A DNA stretch of 64,000 nucleotides from Alentia gelatinosa (taxonomy: Eukaryota; Annelida; Polychaeta; Phyllodocida; Polynoidae): contig OX465587.1 in assembly GCA_950022655.1 (NCBI GenBank), positions 36,079,153 through 36,143,152 of the forward strand. The letters are read 5' to 3'. The number at the start of each line of letters is the position of its first letter. Position 1 is the stretch's first letter. The notes beneath the pieces are model-generated. The model saw only the letters and a program-made list of their open reading frames with translations, had not been told where the DNA came from and did no database searches. Of the stretch, positions 1 through 26,681 are shown in pieces. Position numbers and translations under genes: made by a program.

Positions 1-628
1 AATTTTGCTATCATCCGTCGGGAAATTGTAAAATAGCACCACTGTAGTCGGGGTTCAACCACTGTTATCAGTTGTTATAATCTGTAGATACTATTGAGAC
101 GAGGCTAGAATTCATCCATGGCAAGCCCCCCACAATATGTCTGATAAAACCATTGTTAATTGGTTCCGCTACCTGGTGTTTTGGATAGCGTCGGGGGGCA
201 AGATGGCCGCATCCATAGCACAATAGCTATGTGCCTTATACATACATACGTGTGCAGGGGGTCCAGGATGATAGGCACCCCTGCATCTTTATGAGTATTG
301 CTGCACAATCAGTACAAGGTAGATGGAGATCAAATTAAACATTTTTTCTATCTAGCTCTAGGTAATACTTTTTTTGCCTCGTCAGATTATCATATAAAAG
401 TAGGTAAACATTGACGTGGAATGGCCATCACCTCAGTTACTTCATCTCTACTTTTACATTACATTTCTCTTAAGTTATCACCCTAAATACCTGGGAAAAT
501 GGTAACGTTTTTGCAGTCTCGGAAATTTGATTCATTTTTATTGAATTCAGAATATATTCATGTATTTTTTCCAGTTTATTTTGGCAATTCTTGTAAAAGA
601 AAAATAGTCAAAAGGTTGAGATAATTAC
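1..628. other. CIT intron, no further exon seen
   Basis: AT-rich, with stops in all frames on the minus strand and no exon-like GC-rich island. The remaining citron coiled coil, C1, PH and CNH exons must lie further left. Confidence 0.6.
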
Positions 629-17966
<17,338 letters not shown>

Positions 17967-18074
17967 CGTCCTGCAGCAAACAAAATGATACACAATTTTT
18001 ATCATGTCTGTCAGGGATGTAAATGATAATTAAAAAATCTTGATAACTCGGTTAAGCAAACTATTTTTTAGATA

Positions 18075-18264
18075 AAGGGATGTCAGTTGGGATCAGAAAA
18101 CTGGTGGACATAGTTTTCATTTGGAATTGGCTGTCTTTGAGAGACTGAAAAAATGTGAAAAGTAAGTCAGTGTTAGCTATGGAAGGGGCTGAAGGTCTGT
18201 ACAGAGGTTTAGACAACTGGTTAAGACCACTGCATGAATTAAACTCAATTTACCCACAGTATCC
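18075..18264 (+). repeat. ATGTCAGTT MITE copy, 3' truncated, upstream of CIT
   Basis: It starts AGGGATGTCAGTTGGGATCAG and has the family blocks GAGAGACTG, GTCAGTGTTAGC, ATGGAAGGGGCTGAAGGTCTG. It runs into the ~200-bp tandem repeat. Confidence 0.65.
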
Positions 18265-18568
18265 ATACACGACCTAACCATGCACTCTAATAGCGTCTTT
18301 TTCATGTAACTATATACTTAAAATCGACAATGAAATAGTTTGATAAGGCTTTCCAGTATGGAAATACTTTCAAATATTGATTTCTCCTAAAATGACCACC
18401 TGAAAATCAGGGAATGTTGACCATCGCCACGCCCCAAAGCGACACAAAATGTGCTCCACCTCCCCTCAAAGAGAAACAATATCACTAAGCACCATAATTT
18501 GGACTGTTCCATGTAGGTATATACTTAGAACCGACAGTGAATTAGTTTATTAAGGCCTTGGGTTATGG
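18265..18568. repeat. Left part of a ~200-bp tandem repeat array
   Basis: Landmarks recur about every 200 bp once the retroelement is removed: GCACCATAAT near 18490, 26425 and 26625; TATATACTTAGAACCGACA-like blocks; CTGAAAATCAGGGAA; GACACAAAATG. The array is split at 18568/26300. Confidence 0.75.
18565..18568. repeat. Target site duplication ATGG (left)
   Basis: ATGG precedes the 5' LTR TG and is repeated at 26300-26303 after the 3' LTR CA. Confidence 0.85.
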
Positions 18569-18822
18569 TGTAATCATTGTAATGATGTTAACAATGTCAT
18601 GGTTAATATGTGCATAATTTATACGTTAGTGTGGGTTACTTCAGCAGCCCGGGAGAATTCTGCTGGCGCGTTGCCTTGGAAACCGTCTCCATAGAGACGC
18701 TGGTAGCCGGTGAGCTGCTGGCAGGAGAAATCATAATAAAGCTTCAGTATGAACTCAGCAGTGAATGGCGTTGGTCTTGTTCCTTGAGTAGGCTCGTACT
18801 CACTTATAGCGGGGACTTTACA
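18569..18822 (+). repeat. 5' LTR
   Basis: 254 bp, starts TGTAATCATTG and ends GACTTTACA. It contains AATAAA at 18735-18740 as a probable polyadenylation signal. By reading base by base I find no difference from the 3' LTR. Confidence 0.97.
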
Positions 18823-18823
18823 T

Positions 18824-18841
18824 TGGCGATCTTGCCAGGAT
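18824..18841 (+). promoter_or_regulatory. tRNA primer-binding site
   Basis: One base after the LTR, TGGCGATCTTGCCAGGAT begins with TGG, complementary to a tRNA CCA end. The implied tRNA has a discriminator G and a 3' acceptor strand CAAGATC. I could not assign the tRNA; a fragment of tRNA-Arg type is possible because of the discriminator G. Confidence 0.7.
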
Positions 18842-18891
18842 TCGTTTACCAGAAACAAGACACTCGTAAAGTCTCCGACTAAAGAGACATC

Positions 18892-20082
18892 ATGGCAGAC
18901 CAACAGCCTGACGATGACGCGGACAGGTTAAGATTGGATTTGGACGTCAATAGGGAAACGAGAGACAATCTAAAGATGTATTCCAAATCCATAGGACGGT
19001 GCAATGGGGTGAACAAAGAAAACCTGCGCGAATGGCTGGAAGCAGTGGGATATACCAAGCGAATGACGGGTGCGAGCCAAACACTCGTGATACAGATGGT
19101 CGGGTACCTGGCCCAAGGCGGATTGGCCACGTTTATTGAGACAACACTCAGCAGTTGGAATGAGGAAGACATTTCCTGGGAAAGGCTGGAAGAAGAAATT
19201 TCGAAAACATATCTCGGAGAGGATGAGAAGAAATACCTACGCCTCAAAGTAGACAGGATGGCTCAGTTGGAAGGCGAGTCCGTGAGAGATTATGGGGTAC
19301 GGTTTTCAGAAGCAGTACGCATAGCATACGAAGAAGACCAGTTAAGCGAAATCCTGAATAAGGAAAGAGTAATTGATGCTTTCATCGACGGACTGTCAGA
19401 CCGTTTGGTGCAGTCCAATGCGGATATGCAAAACCCTTCATCGCTCGAAGAAGCCGTGAAATTCGCTTGCCGTGCGAGCAAGGCAACAGAAAGGCGAGGG
19501 AGGAGATCTAAGACCGAAGAAGAAAATGCCATGGCGGCGGCGAGTGAGTCTGGAGGTAAGAACAAGAACAAAGACAGTGATGGGGGAAAACCTAAGGATC
19601 CGATGAATGAACTGTGTCATCTCATGAAATCGCTACAACAAACCCTCAAAAGCGTGGATAAGAGAATTGAAGGGAAGGAGAATATGGCGGCAGTTAGAGC
19701 AACAACACCGACGAAGACGGAGGAAAAGAACATGGCCGGCATCGGAAACAATCAAGGCCCCGCCAATGCTGCGGATCCCGCGGCCCGTCAGCCACAGGGA
19801 GGAACCTCGGCTCCGATAGTGTATCAATTCAATGCGCCGGTAACCAGAGGACGCGGACGGGGACGAGGTCGTGGAAGGGGACGAGGTAGAGGGAACGGCT
19901 ACCGAGGAAATCAAAACAACGGAAATGGATCGGGACGAGGACCAAGAGGACCATGTTTCACTTGCGGAAACTATGGACACTTTGCTCGGGATTGTCACGT
20001 CTACCAAGATAATACCCAGGGAGGAATGGAGACGTTCGAGGAATTCCAACCTGAGGAATCGGCATTCTATTCGGGAAACTGA
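18892..20082 (+). CDS. gag: Retroelement Gag polyprotein
   Basis: 396 codons from the ATG at 18892. The N-terminal half is helical and charged (a capsid-like core is expected at about 30-200). Residues about 200-300 are polar and low complexity. An RGRGRG-rich basic stretch at about 318-335 and one CCHC zinc knuckle (C355-x2-C358-x4-H363-x4-C368) bind RNA. Gag forms the particle and packages the genomic RNA. The gene ends in GGA-AAC-TGA, where the heptamer G-GGA-AAC would allow minus-1 slippage into pol. There is no break in the frame. Confidence 0.95.
   Translation: MADQQPDDDADRLRLDLDVNRETRDNLKMYSKSIGRCNGVNKENLREWLEAVGYTKRMTGASQTLVIQMVGYLAQGGLATFIETTLSSWNEEDISWERLEEEISKTYLGEDEKKYLRLKVDRMAQLEGESVRDYGVRFSEAVRIAYEEDQLSEILNKERVIDAFIDGLSDRLVQSNADMQNPSSLEEAVKFACRASKATERRGRRSKTEEENAMAAASESGGKNKNKDSDGGKPKDPMNELCHLMKSLQQTLKSVDKRIEGKENMAAVRATTPTKTEEKNMAGIGNNQGPANAADPAARQPQGGTSAPIVYQFNAPVTRGRGRGRGRGRGRGRGNGYRGNQNNGNGSGRGPRGPCFTCGNYGHFARDCHVYQDNTQGGMETFEEFQPEESAFYSGN
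20073..20079 (+). promoter_or_regulatory. Minus-1 ribosomal frameshift heptamer GGGAAAC
   Basis: G-GGA-AAC lies in gag frame immediately before the TGA at 20080-20082, the X-XXY-YYZ pattern with correct phasing. The pol frame is open from 20055, so slippage joins gag to pol. Short potential stems follow (GCC-GGAC-GGC at 20090-20099; TCCGA...TCGGA at about 20110-20126), but I could not fold them. Confidence 0.8.
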
Positions 20083-23000
20083 ACGGTGCGCCGGACGGCA
20101 GAGTGAATATCCGAATGGACATCGGAGGTAGGGAGTATATCGCTCTAGCCGATTCTGGCGCATGCCGATCGATGATGAAATGCTCGATGGTCGAAGAACT
20201 GTGTGGGAAAGGTGTTAAGGAAATGAACCTGATGCAGGGTGAGCGTTTGAAATCTCTATCTGGACATGTCATTGATACTGAGGGGGTATGCATGATTGAT
20301 CTGTTGGGTGAATCCATCCCTTTTTATGTGGTAGAGGAAATGGGACACGATATGCTGTTGGGCATTGATGCTTTGGGTATATTAGGCGCGCACATCGATT
20401 GCAGCAACAAAACCATTATGTTGAAAAATAGAGAATATAAGTGGGGACCGGAAAACGGGGGAGAACGGTATGTTGAAGGTATTCTGAACGAATTAGACGA
20501 GTGGCGTTTGAAATTCCCAGAGGTTTTCTCGGGAAAGATCGATCCGCATTTTAGGAGGAAGGGGGTACAAATGACCATAGATACTGCCGGTCATGACCCG
20601 GTCCACCAGAAACCTTACAGGGTACCGTTGCAGAAACGCAAAATGGTCGAAGAAGAAATAAGGGGACTCCTACAGAAAGACATAATCAGGCCCAGTCAAA
20701 GCCCGTGGTCCTCGCCCGTCCTTTTAGTGCCGAAATCCGATGGATCGGTCAGGTGTGTGGTAGATTATAGAAAGGTTAATGATATAAGCAAAAAGGATGC
20801 CCACCCAATGCCCCAGGTGCTTGATATATTTGACCAACTCCATGGATCTAAAATGTTCTCGACCATTGATCTCAAATCGGCCTATTGGCAGATCCCCATC
20901 GATCCGAAGAGTAGGGAAAAAACGGCTATGGCTACGCATATGGGTCTCTTTGAATGGAATGTCATGCCTTTCGGACTAGCCAACAGTGGCGCAGTTTGGC
21001 AGAGGTACATTAATTCGGTACTGTCCCCTTTGATTTCGAAATCGGTATTGGTATATCTAGACGATATAATTGTTTTCTCTAAGGATGAAGCCGAACACAC
21101 CCGACATTTAGAAGAAGTGATGACATTGTTGGCGCAAAACCATTTGACAGCGAACCCTGACAAGTGTACTTTTCGAAGGACAGAGATCAAACTGTTGGGG
21201 TACATCGTGAGCACTGAGGGCGTATCGCCCGATCCCGAGAAAACGAAGGCAATAAGGGAAATGCCGCCGCCACAATGCATAAAAGACGTTAGGTCGTTTC
21301 TGGGGATGGCGAACTATTACCGTATGTGTGTAAAGGGATTCTCCGAAATAGCCGCACCACTGGTGGGATTGACGAAGAAGAACGCTCATTTCCGATGGGG
21401 GGTACACGAAGAAAACGCATGGAATGCACTAAAAAACGAGTTAATTTCAGACAGAGTAATGGCGTTCCCGGACCTTAACAGACCGTTTATTCTGTACACC
21501 GATGCCAGCGACTATTGCGTGGGGGGGATCCTAACTCAGAAAGATGGGAGAGGAGTAGAAAGACCCATACAGTATTTATCCAAAACCCTATCCGAGGTAC
21601 AATCGAGATGGGCGGTTATCGAGAAGGAAGCCTATGCAGTGGTGTGGGCCCTAGAGAAATTCAAGCCGTACATTTGGGGATCCATCCTGTCCATCGTAAC
21701 TGATCACCGTCCCCTTGTTAATTTATTCAAAACAAAGATTAATAATTCCAAAATCCAAAGATGGGCCATTACGTTGGCTGAATATGGGGCGCCGATAGAA
21801 TACCGAAAGGGGAGCCAAAACGTAAGGGCCGATATGTTATCGAGACCGCCGAGGCAGAGGGATGGATTACAGGGTGCGGTGATGTGGGATTTCTGGGAAC
21901 ACAGCAAATTAAGTCCTACAGAGGTCAAGAAGGGGCAGACGAAAATGCGGGAAAAACGGTGGGCTGAGCAGGGTAGGGGACGTTTTGTAACGCACAATGG
22001 GATAGTATATTCATTAGGGAAGAAAGGGGGGGATGACGATAAACCACGGTTAGTGGTGCCCAGGTCCTTAACGGACGAAGTAATCATGCGGGCCCACGAA
22101 GAAATAGGACACATGGGAGTCGAGAAAACCATGAAACGATTAGATGAGCAATTTTGGTGGAACGGTATGGCTCGACAAGTCTTTGTACAACTCGAAAAGT
22201 GTGCTGTATGCAACGCTCACAGGACGAAAAGACTATTCCCGCCCGCGTCAAACATGCCCATACCTACACAACCGGGCGAAATCATGGGTATGGATCTTAT
22301 TGGTCCAATGCCAATGTCCGAGAACGGGAACCGGTACTGCTTGATGATTATAGACCATTGTTCGGGATGGGCCGAAGCGGAACCGATCCCCGACAAATCC
22401 GCGGAATCGGTGTTTAGGGTTCTATTCGATAAATACGTGCCCCGCTACGGTGCACCGGCAATTATGATATGTGACAGGGGGTGTGAATTCAAAAACCACA
22501 CAGTGGAAACGTACCTGAACAAATTGGGTACCAAGGTACACTATACTACTAGCTATCACCCTCAATCGAACGGGAAAACGGAACGATTCAACCGAACCAT
22601 AAAATCTATCCTCGCCAAATTGGTAGATGCCAGGGCAAATAGGTGGGAGAGTGCTTTGGGACCAGCCCTTATGGCACATCGAAGAGCCGTATCGGCGGCT
22701 ACGGGGTATTCGCCCTATTTCCTACAGTATGGCAGGGAACCCATTCCCGTTGCGGCCAATCTGGGGGGGGCCTCACACGAATCATTCACAGCCATTCTGG
22801 ATGACAGATTAAAGGCAATGAAACAAGCGTACGTAATAGTCAAGAACAACCTAGAATCCCAACAAAAGAGGAACAAAGATAGGTTAGACAGGCGTCCACG
22901 GGCGGTTCCTTTAGAAAAAGGGAATTACGTATTACTGTTCCAGCCGGCTGCGGCTCCTTTAGATCCGCGATTTCAAAGTGGATTTATAGTTATCGGGACC

Positions 23001-23720
23001 AATGGCGTTACCGCCGCGATTAGAGGGCCAGACGGGAAGATACAGACTGTAAATGTAGATCGTTTGCGTCTAGACAAAAACCCGGTAGACTCAAAGAATA
23101 TGAACAAGGCACTGGGGGTTCGTGCCAGAGCGCGAAATCTCAGAACCTATCCCAACGATACGCGTAGATACGGGGAAGCCTTATCGAGGGGAACGTTAAG
23201 GAGAAGAACAGGTGGGATCGCAGCAGGCCGGAAGGGCGGGCCTCGGGCACAGGCTAGCGAACCCCCTAGGAACCGATTTGAGAGATCGGACGCAGATACG
23301 GGGGTGTCCGACAGAAACTCGGAAAGACATGGGAACGGTCGAGGGACCGATAGCGACGGGGATTCTGAGTACGATTCCGATTGGCTCGGAACGCGAACCC
23401 ACACATCCCGAAAGGGGATAAACGTTGAAAGGGCAGATAGTGGGCGCGAACATCTGTATGGGGGCGAACCAGATGTTGAAAGCAATGATGATGATGAATA
23501 CATCTTTCCAGATGGCTCAAAGGGAGCCGATGATGATACAGGGGGGGGATCCCGACAAATAGATGGTGGACAGGAGGGAACGGGGGTGAAGGGAGCGACT
23601 GGAGGAGTACGCGATAACCAGGCGGGAAAAGCCGGCGCTGGTCGCTCCACAATTGTGCTGCCATACGCTGGCCCTTCACTACGGTCTGGCAGGCAGACAG
23701 TGAAATACCGATTGAAATAG
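20079..23720 (+). CDS. pol: Retroelement Pol polyprotein: protease, RT, RNase H, integrase
   Basis: About 1210 codons, entered by minus-1 slippage at 20079; the first in-frame ATG is at 20115. Numbering codons from 20103: aspartic protease D17-S-G; reverse transcriptase with a DLKSAYWQI block and the YLDD box at about 318-321; RNase H with a TDAS block (D467) and TDHRP; integrase zinc finger H665-x3-H669...C700-x2-C703; DDE core D731, D791, E827 (D-35-E). Domain order is Ty3/gypsy. After the integrase there is an unusually long, acidic, Gly/Asp/Ser-rich tail (about 1010-1190) with no motif I recognise. It ends in TAG six bases before the env-like ATG, in the same frame. Confidence 0.96.
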   Translation: MNGAPDGRVNIRMDIGGREYIALADSGACRSMMKCSMVEELCGKGVKEMNLMQGERLKSLSGHVIDTEGVCMIDLLGESIPFYVVEEMGHDMLLGIDALGILGAHIDCSNKTIMLKNREYKWGPENGGERYVEGILNELDEWRLKFPEVFSGKIDPHFRRKGVQMTIDTAGHDPVHQKPYRVPLQKRKMVEEEIRGLLQKDIIRPSQSPWSSPVLLVPKSDGSVRCVVDYRKVNDISKKDAHPMPQVLDIFDQLHGSKMFSTIDLKSAYWQIPIDPKSREKTAMATHMGLFEWNVMPFGLANSGAVWQRYINSVLSPLISKSVLVYLDDIIVFSKDEAEHTRHLEEVMTLLAQNHLTANPDKCTFRRTEIKLLGYIVSTEGVSPDPEKTKAIREMPPPQCIKDVRSFLGMANYYRMCVKGFSEIAAPLVGLTKKNAHFRWGVHEENAWNALKNELISDRVMAFPDLNRPFILYTDASDYCVGGILTQKDGRGVERPIQYLSKTLSEVQSRWAVIEKEAYAVVWALEKFKPYIWGSILSIVTDHRPLVNLFKTKINNSKIQRWAITLAEYGAPIEYRKGSQNVRADMLSRPPRQRDGLQGAVMWDFWEHSKLSPTEVKKGQTKMREKRWAEQGRGRFVTHNGIVYSLGKKGGDDDKPRLVVPRSLTDEVIMRAHEEIGHMGVEKTMKRLDEQFWWNGMARQVFVQLEKCAVCNAHRTKRLFPPASNMPIPTQPGEIMGMDLIGPMPMSENGNRYCLMIIDHCSGWAEAEPIPDKSAESVFRVLFDKYVPRYGAPAIMICDRGCEFKNHTVETYLNKLGTKVHYTTSYHPQSNGKTERFNRTIKSILAKLVDARANRWESALGPALMAHRRAVSAATGYSPYFLQYGREPIPVAANLGGASHESFTAILDDRLKAMKQAYVIVKNNLESQQKRNKDRLDRRPRAVPLEKGNYVLLFQPAAAPLDPRFQSGFIVIGTNGVTAAIRGPDGKIQTVNVDRLRLDKNPVDSKNMNKALGVRARARNLRTYPNDTRRYGEALSRGTLRRRTGGIAAGRKGGPRAQASEPPRNRFERSDADTGVSDRNSERHGNGRGTDSDGDSEYDSDWLGTRTHTSRKGINVERADSGREHLYGGEPDVESNDDDEYIFPDGSKGADDDTGGGSRQIDGGQEGTGVKGATGGVRDNQAGKAGAGRSTIVLPYAGPSLRSGRQTVKYRLK

Positions 23721-23726
23721 TCATAC

Positions 23727-25670
23727 ATGAGTACAAAACAGCAAACCAGAAACATGTGGTGTGCCTGGATACTGGGAATTTTGTGCCTGGCGGTGGGTTA
23801 TTTCGCTCAAGATATGCAAATGGAGGGAATTGTGAATGATGGAGTAATTATCACTAAGGCCGGATCTTCAAGAATTATTGGAGGATCGTGGTCGTTAGTA
23901 GTTACCATCGAACGCCCACAAACACCAGACCTAAAACAATGGAAAGAAGACACAGAAAATGTGATTAATCAACTCAAACCCATGTACGAAGACAAACGCA
24001 GGGATATGTGGAAATTGCGGATGAACCTGGTGGACGACCGCATCACTTGGGGTAAGGAGTTAATACGTTGTGGAAGGGTGGACCCTACTACAGGCCCAAG
24101 CAAAAACACAAACAGTGACAGACCAAAACGCGGATTAATTAACATAGTGGGAAAGGCCATCAAATTCTTATTCGGACTGGCGACTACCAGTGATCTAAAC
24201 TCGGTAAAAGAGGAATTAAGGAGTTTACAAAGATCGTCTTTTGCGGTGAGACACAATCACCAGAAACTAATATCGGTCATGAATCTAACTCGGATGTTTG
24301 TGAAAGAAGACCGTGAAGATATTAATAAACTCAATCAGGCCACCGAGGAATTATATCGAATATCAGATAGACTGGCCCGCCGAATGTCGTGGTTAGACGA
24401 AGCTTTAACACATCTAAGAATCTACGGAATGGTCGAGGGCCACATCGAAATGATGGAAGCATTATCACACGATTTCATCAGGAGAGCAGAAATATTCAAC
24501 AGACAGTTCTTAGCTTTAGAACGAAACGACCTAAACAGAGACATTCTACCACCAAAAGTTCCACGCGAAACTTTGGCCTTGATGACAGAGTTGGGGTACG
24601 ACGCTATAAACGAACACTGGTATTATAGGTACATGAATGTGTTACCGTTGTGGTCTCAATCAGGGGAGGACTCTCAAATGGTCTACCAGATATCCCTTGT
24701 CACCGTTGAAAAGGAGGTGTTTCTGAATTATAGACTTCAATATTTCCCAGTGCCAATGAACTCGGAATACGATAGACAAATAGTGGGAAACCAACTAGTG
24801 GCTATTTCAACGGCTTCCAAAGACTCTTTTAAGGTTATGACGGATCTGTGTGTAGGTGACGCGCCTAAGGTATGTCAACCTGTTGTTATGAACTATCCAA
24901 GTATTTGCGAGGCCGAAATGATAACAATGGCTAATCCAAAACGTTGTAATGTGTCCCTCTTCTCAGCAGGATCCAAGGATCCGAAATTATACCGATTGAT
25001 CGATGATGCATCTTCAGTGGTTGTGGTGTCTAGGAAGAAGGCCACCATCAGAAAATTGTGTTCGGGACAGGTGCCACAAATCATAAATCATGTGGGGGTA
25101 GGTCTATACCACTTGAATAGAACTTGTCGTCTGAAAAGTAAAGAATGGGAAGTAAAGGGCATGTCCATAGGCACTAGCAACGTGACTATTCTCCCGAAGA
25201 AATGGGTGAAACTACCTCGTTTAAACATCACTTGGCCTAAGGCATTAGACCCCATCACGGTTAAAGAACTCAAATTGGGAAGGCGGAACGAGATACCGAT
25301 TATTGCTCTGCCCGACGTTCAAGAGGACTACTTTGGGTGGGATAGGACAAACAGGTTTTCTATTTACGGAGGGTCGATGGGTATAGTTGCTATTGTGGTG
25401 GTGCTTGTCTCCGTCGTTGTGACGATATATGTGAATCGCGGCCGGATCAAAAATAAGTGTATTAAGAAAATTGTCGACAACGAGGATAGCAATGTTGGCC
25501 CTGAACATCCCCAAATCATTATTGAGAACAATGTGAATGAACCTGTATCGATCCCTATGAGAGATGTCGTAAACCCTCCTGTAACACCGAGGATGAGAGA
25601 AATGGTGATGAGTGTCAATCGGAATGTTGGGCAGGGAGAAAAAGTGGTCGAAAGAAAAGACAAGAAATAG
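23727..25670 (+). CDS. env: Env-like class I fusion protein, baculovirus-F / gypsy-env type
   Basis: 647 codons. Hydrophobic signal sequence at about 10-27; a furin-type site R132-P-K-R135 followed by a Gly-Leu-rich fusion peptide with the Asn-x-Val-Gly and Lys-x-x-Phe-Gly spacing seen in insect errantivirus Env and baculovirus F proteins; a heptad-rich helix at about 155-230; a Cys-containing ectodomain with several N-x-[ST] sites; a single membrane segment at about 551-571; and a 76-residue cytoplasmic tail. Such proteins mediate membrane fusion and cell-to-cell spread. It is probably made from a spliced RNA: GTAAAG at 18867 could be a donor and CTGGCAG at 23686-23692 an acceptor (inference). 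No break is seen in the frame. Confidence 0.9.
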   Translation: MSTKQQTRNMWCAWILGILCLAVGYFAQDMQMEGIVNDGVIITKAGSSRIIGGSWSLVVTIERPQTPDLKQWKEDTENVINQLKPMYEDKRRDMWKLRMNLVDDRITWGKELIRCGRVDPTTGPSKNTNSDRPKRGLINIVGKAIKFLFGLATTSDLNSVKEELRSLQRSSFAVRHNHQKLISVMNLTRMFVKEDREDINKLNQATEELYRISDRLARRMSWLDEALTHLRIYGMVEGHIEMMEALSHDFIRRAEIFNRQFLALERNDLNRDILPPKVPRETLALMTELGYDAINEHWYYRYMNVLPLWSQSGEDSQMVYQISLVTVEKEVFLNYRLQYFPVPMNSEYDRQIVGNQLVAISTASKDSFKVMTDLCVGDAPKVCQPVVMNYPSICEAEMITMANPKRCNVSLFSAGSKDPKLYRLIDDASSVVVVSRKKATIRKLCSGQVPQIINHVGVGLYHLNRTCRLKSKEWEVKGMSIGTSNVTILPKKWVKLPRLNITWPKALDPITVKELKLGRRNEIPIIALPDVQEDYFGWDRTNRFSIYGGSMGIVAIVVVLVSVVVTIYVNRGRIKNKCIKKIVDNEDSNVGPEHPQIIIENNVNEPVSIPMRDVVNPPVTPRMREMVMSVNRNVGQGEKVVERKDKK

Positions 25671-26030
25671 GTCAGAAGAGAGAGTAGTCTAATACATGTT
25701 CGAAGTAGGAGAAAGATGAACGCAGAAGAATTGAATAACAATTACTGTATCTAGAAATCGTGAAGTATGGTATTTTAGAAATGAGTGTTGTAACTACATA
25801 TTGTTTGACATATTTATGGGGACATAACTAGTTCGTAAAAATGAACACAAAATACGCAAAATGTTTGCCGTCCCTATGGATGGATCGTAATTATGTTTAT
25901 TTACAAATGTCATTTTAATTTATGTCTCTAATGGTTTTTGGTAGTGTAACTCTTACAAGTATCCTTTATACTTGCGGTCCTATCGTCATATAATCCTTGT
26001 CTTCGTATTATTTTCAAATACTTGAAAACT
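25671..26030. other. Non-coding segment between env and 3' LTR
   Basis: About 360 bp inside the element, AT-rich, with stops in all frames; nothing else recognised. Confidence 0.6.
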
Positions 26031-26045
26031 TGAGGTGAGGACCTG
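26031..26045 (+). promoter_or_regulatory. Polypurine tract
   Basis: TGAGGTGAGG directly precedes ACCTG and the 3' LTR. It is short and slightly imperfect as a plus-strand primer. Confidence 0.6.
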
Positions 26046-26299
26046 TGTAATCATTGTAATGATGTTAACAATGTCATGGTTAATATGTGCATAATTTATA
26101 CGTTAGTGTGGGTTACTTCAGCAGCCCGGGAGAATTCTGCTGGCGCGTTGCCTTGGAAACCGTCTCCATAGAGACGCTGGTAGCCGGTGAGCTGCTGGCA
26201 GGAGAAATCATAATAAAGCTTCAGTATGAACTCAGCAGTGAATGGCGTTGGTCTTGTTCCTTGAGTAGGCTCGTACTCACTTATAGCGGGGACTTTACA
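26046..26299 (+). repeat. 3' LTR
   Basis: 254 bp, identical to 18569-18822 as read. AATAAA at 26212-26217. Confidence 0.97.
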
Positions 26300-26645
26300 A
26301 TGGGAATCATTTTAAAATCTTGATTTTCCAAGATTGACTATCTGAAAATCAGGGAAATTTCCCAGCTGCCCAAAACTTAAGTTACACAAAATGTGCCACA
26401 CCCCCTGAAGAACAGTGTACTTAGCACCATATATTTAACAGTTTCATTTAGATATATATTGGAATCGACATTGAGATGGTTCATTAAGGCCTTGGGGTTT
26501 GGGAATAATTTCAAAATCTGGATTTTTTTCCTAAAATGCCAAAATGAAAATAAGGTAATTTTGACCGTCACCCTTACCAAAAGTGACACAAAATAAGCCA
26601 CACCCCAGAAAAACCAGTGCACTTAGCACCATAATTATTTACTGT
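26300..26645. repeat. Right part of the ~200-bp tandem repeat
   Basis: It continues the array interrupted by the retroelement (GAATCATTTTAAAATCTTGATTTTCC, CTGAAAATCAGGGAA, CTTAGCACCATA at about 26420 and 26621). It begins with the second copy of the ATGG duplication. Confidence 0.75.
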
Positions 26646-26681
26646 TACTGGTGAAGTGGTCACCAGGTCAAGTTAGTTACT

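Larger units (their letters stand above)
18569..26299 (+). mobile_element. Complete Ty3/gypsy-type LTR retroelement with env-like gene
   Basis: 7731 bp. Layout: identical 254-bp LTRs (TG...CA), primer-binding site, gag, pol (protease, RT, RNase H, integrase: Ty3/gypsy order), an F-type env-like gene, purine-rich tract, LTR. ATGG on both sides is the 4-bp target duplication. LTR identity and three open, motif-complete ORFs mean a very recent insertion that may still be competent. It lies between the CIT and BICDL1 start codons, in or near their shared upstream region. Confidence 0.97.

Noticed and set aside
20103..20114. Separate pol start at the GTG codon 20103
   Set aside because: GTG is not a normal eukaryotic start; the slip site at 20073-20079 explains pol entry better.
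18879..25741. Antisense and shifted ORFs within the retroelement
   Set aside because: Shadows of gag, pol and env; they lack starts, motifs and independent codon signal.
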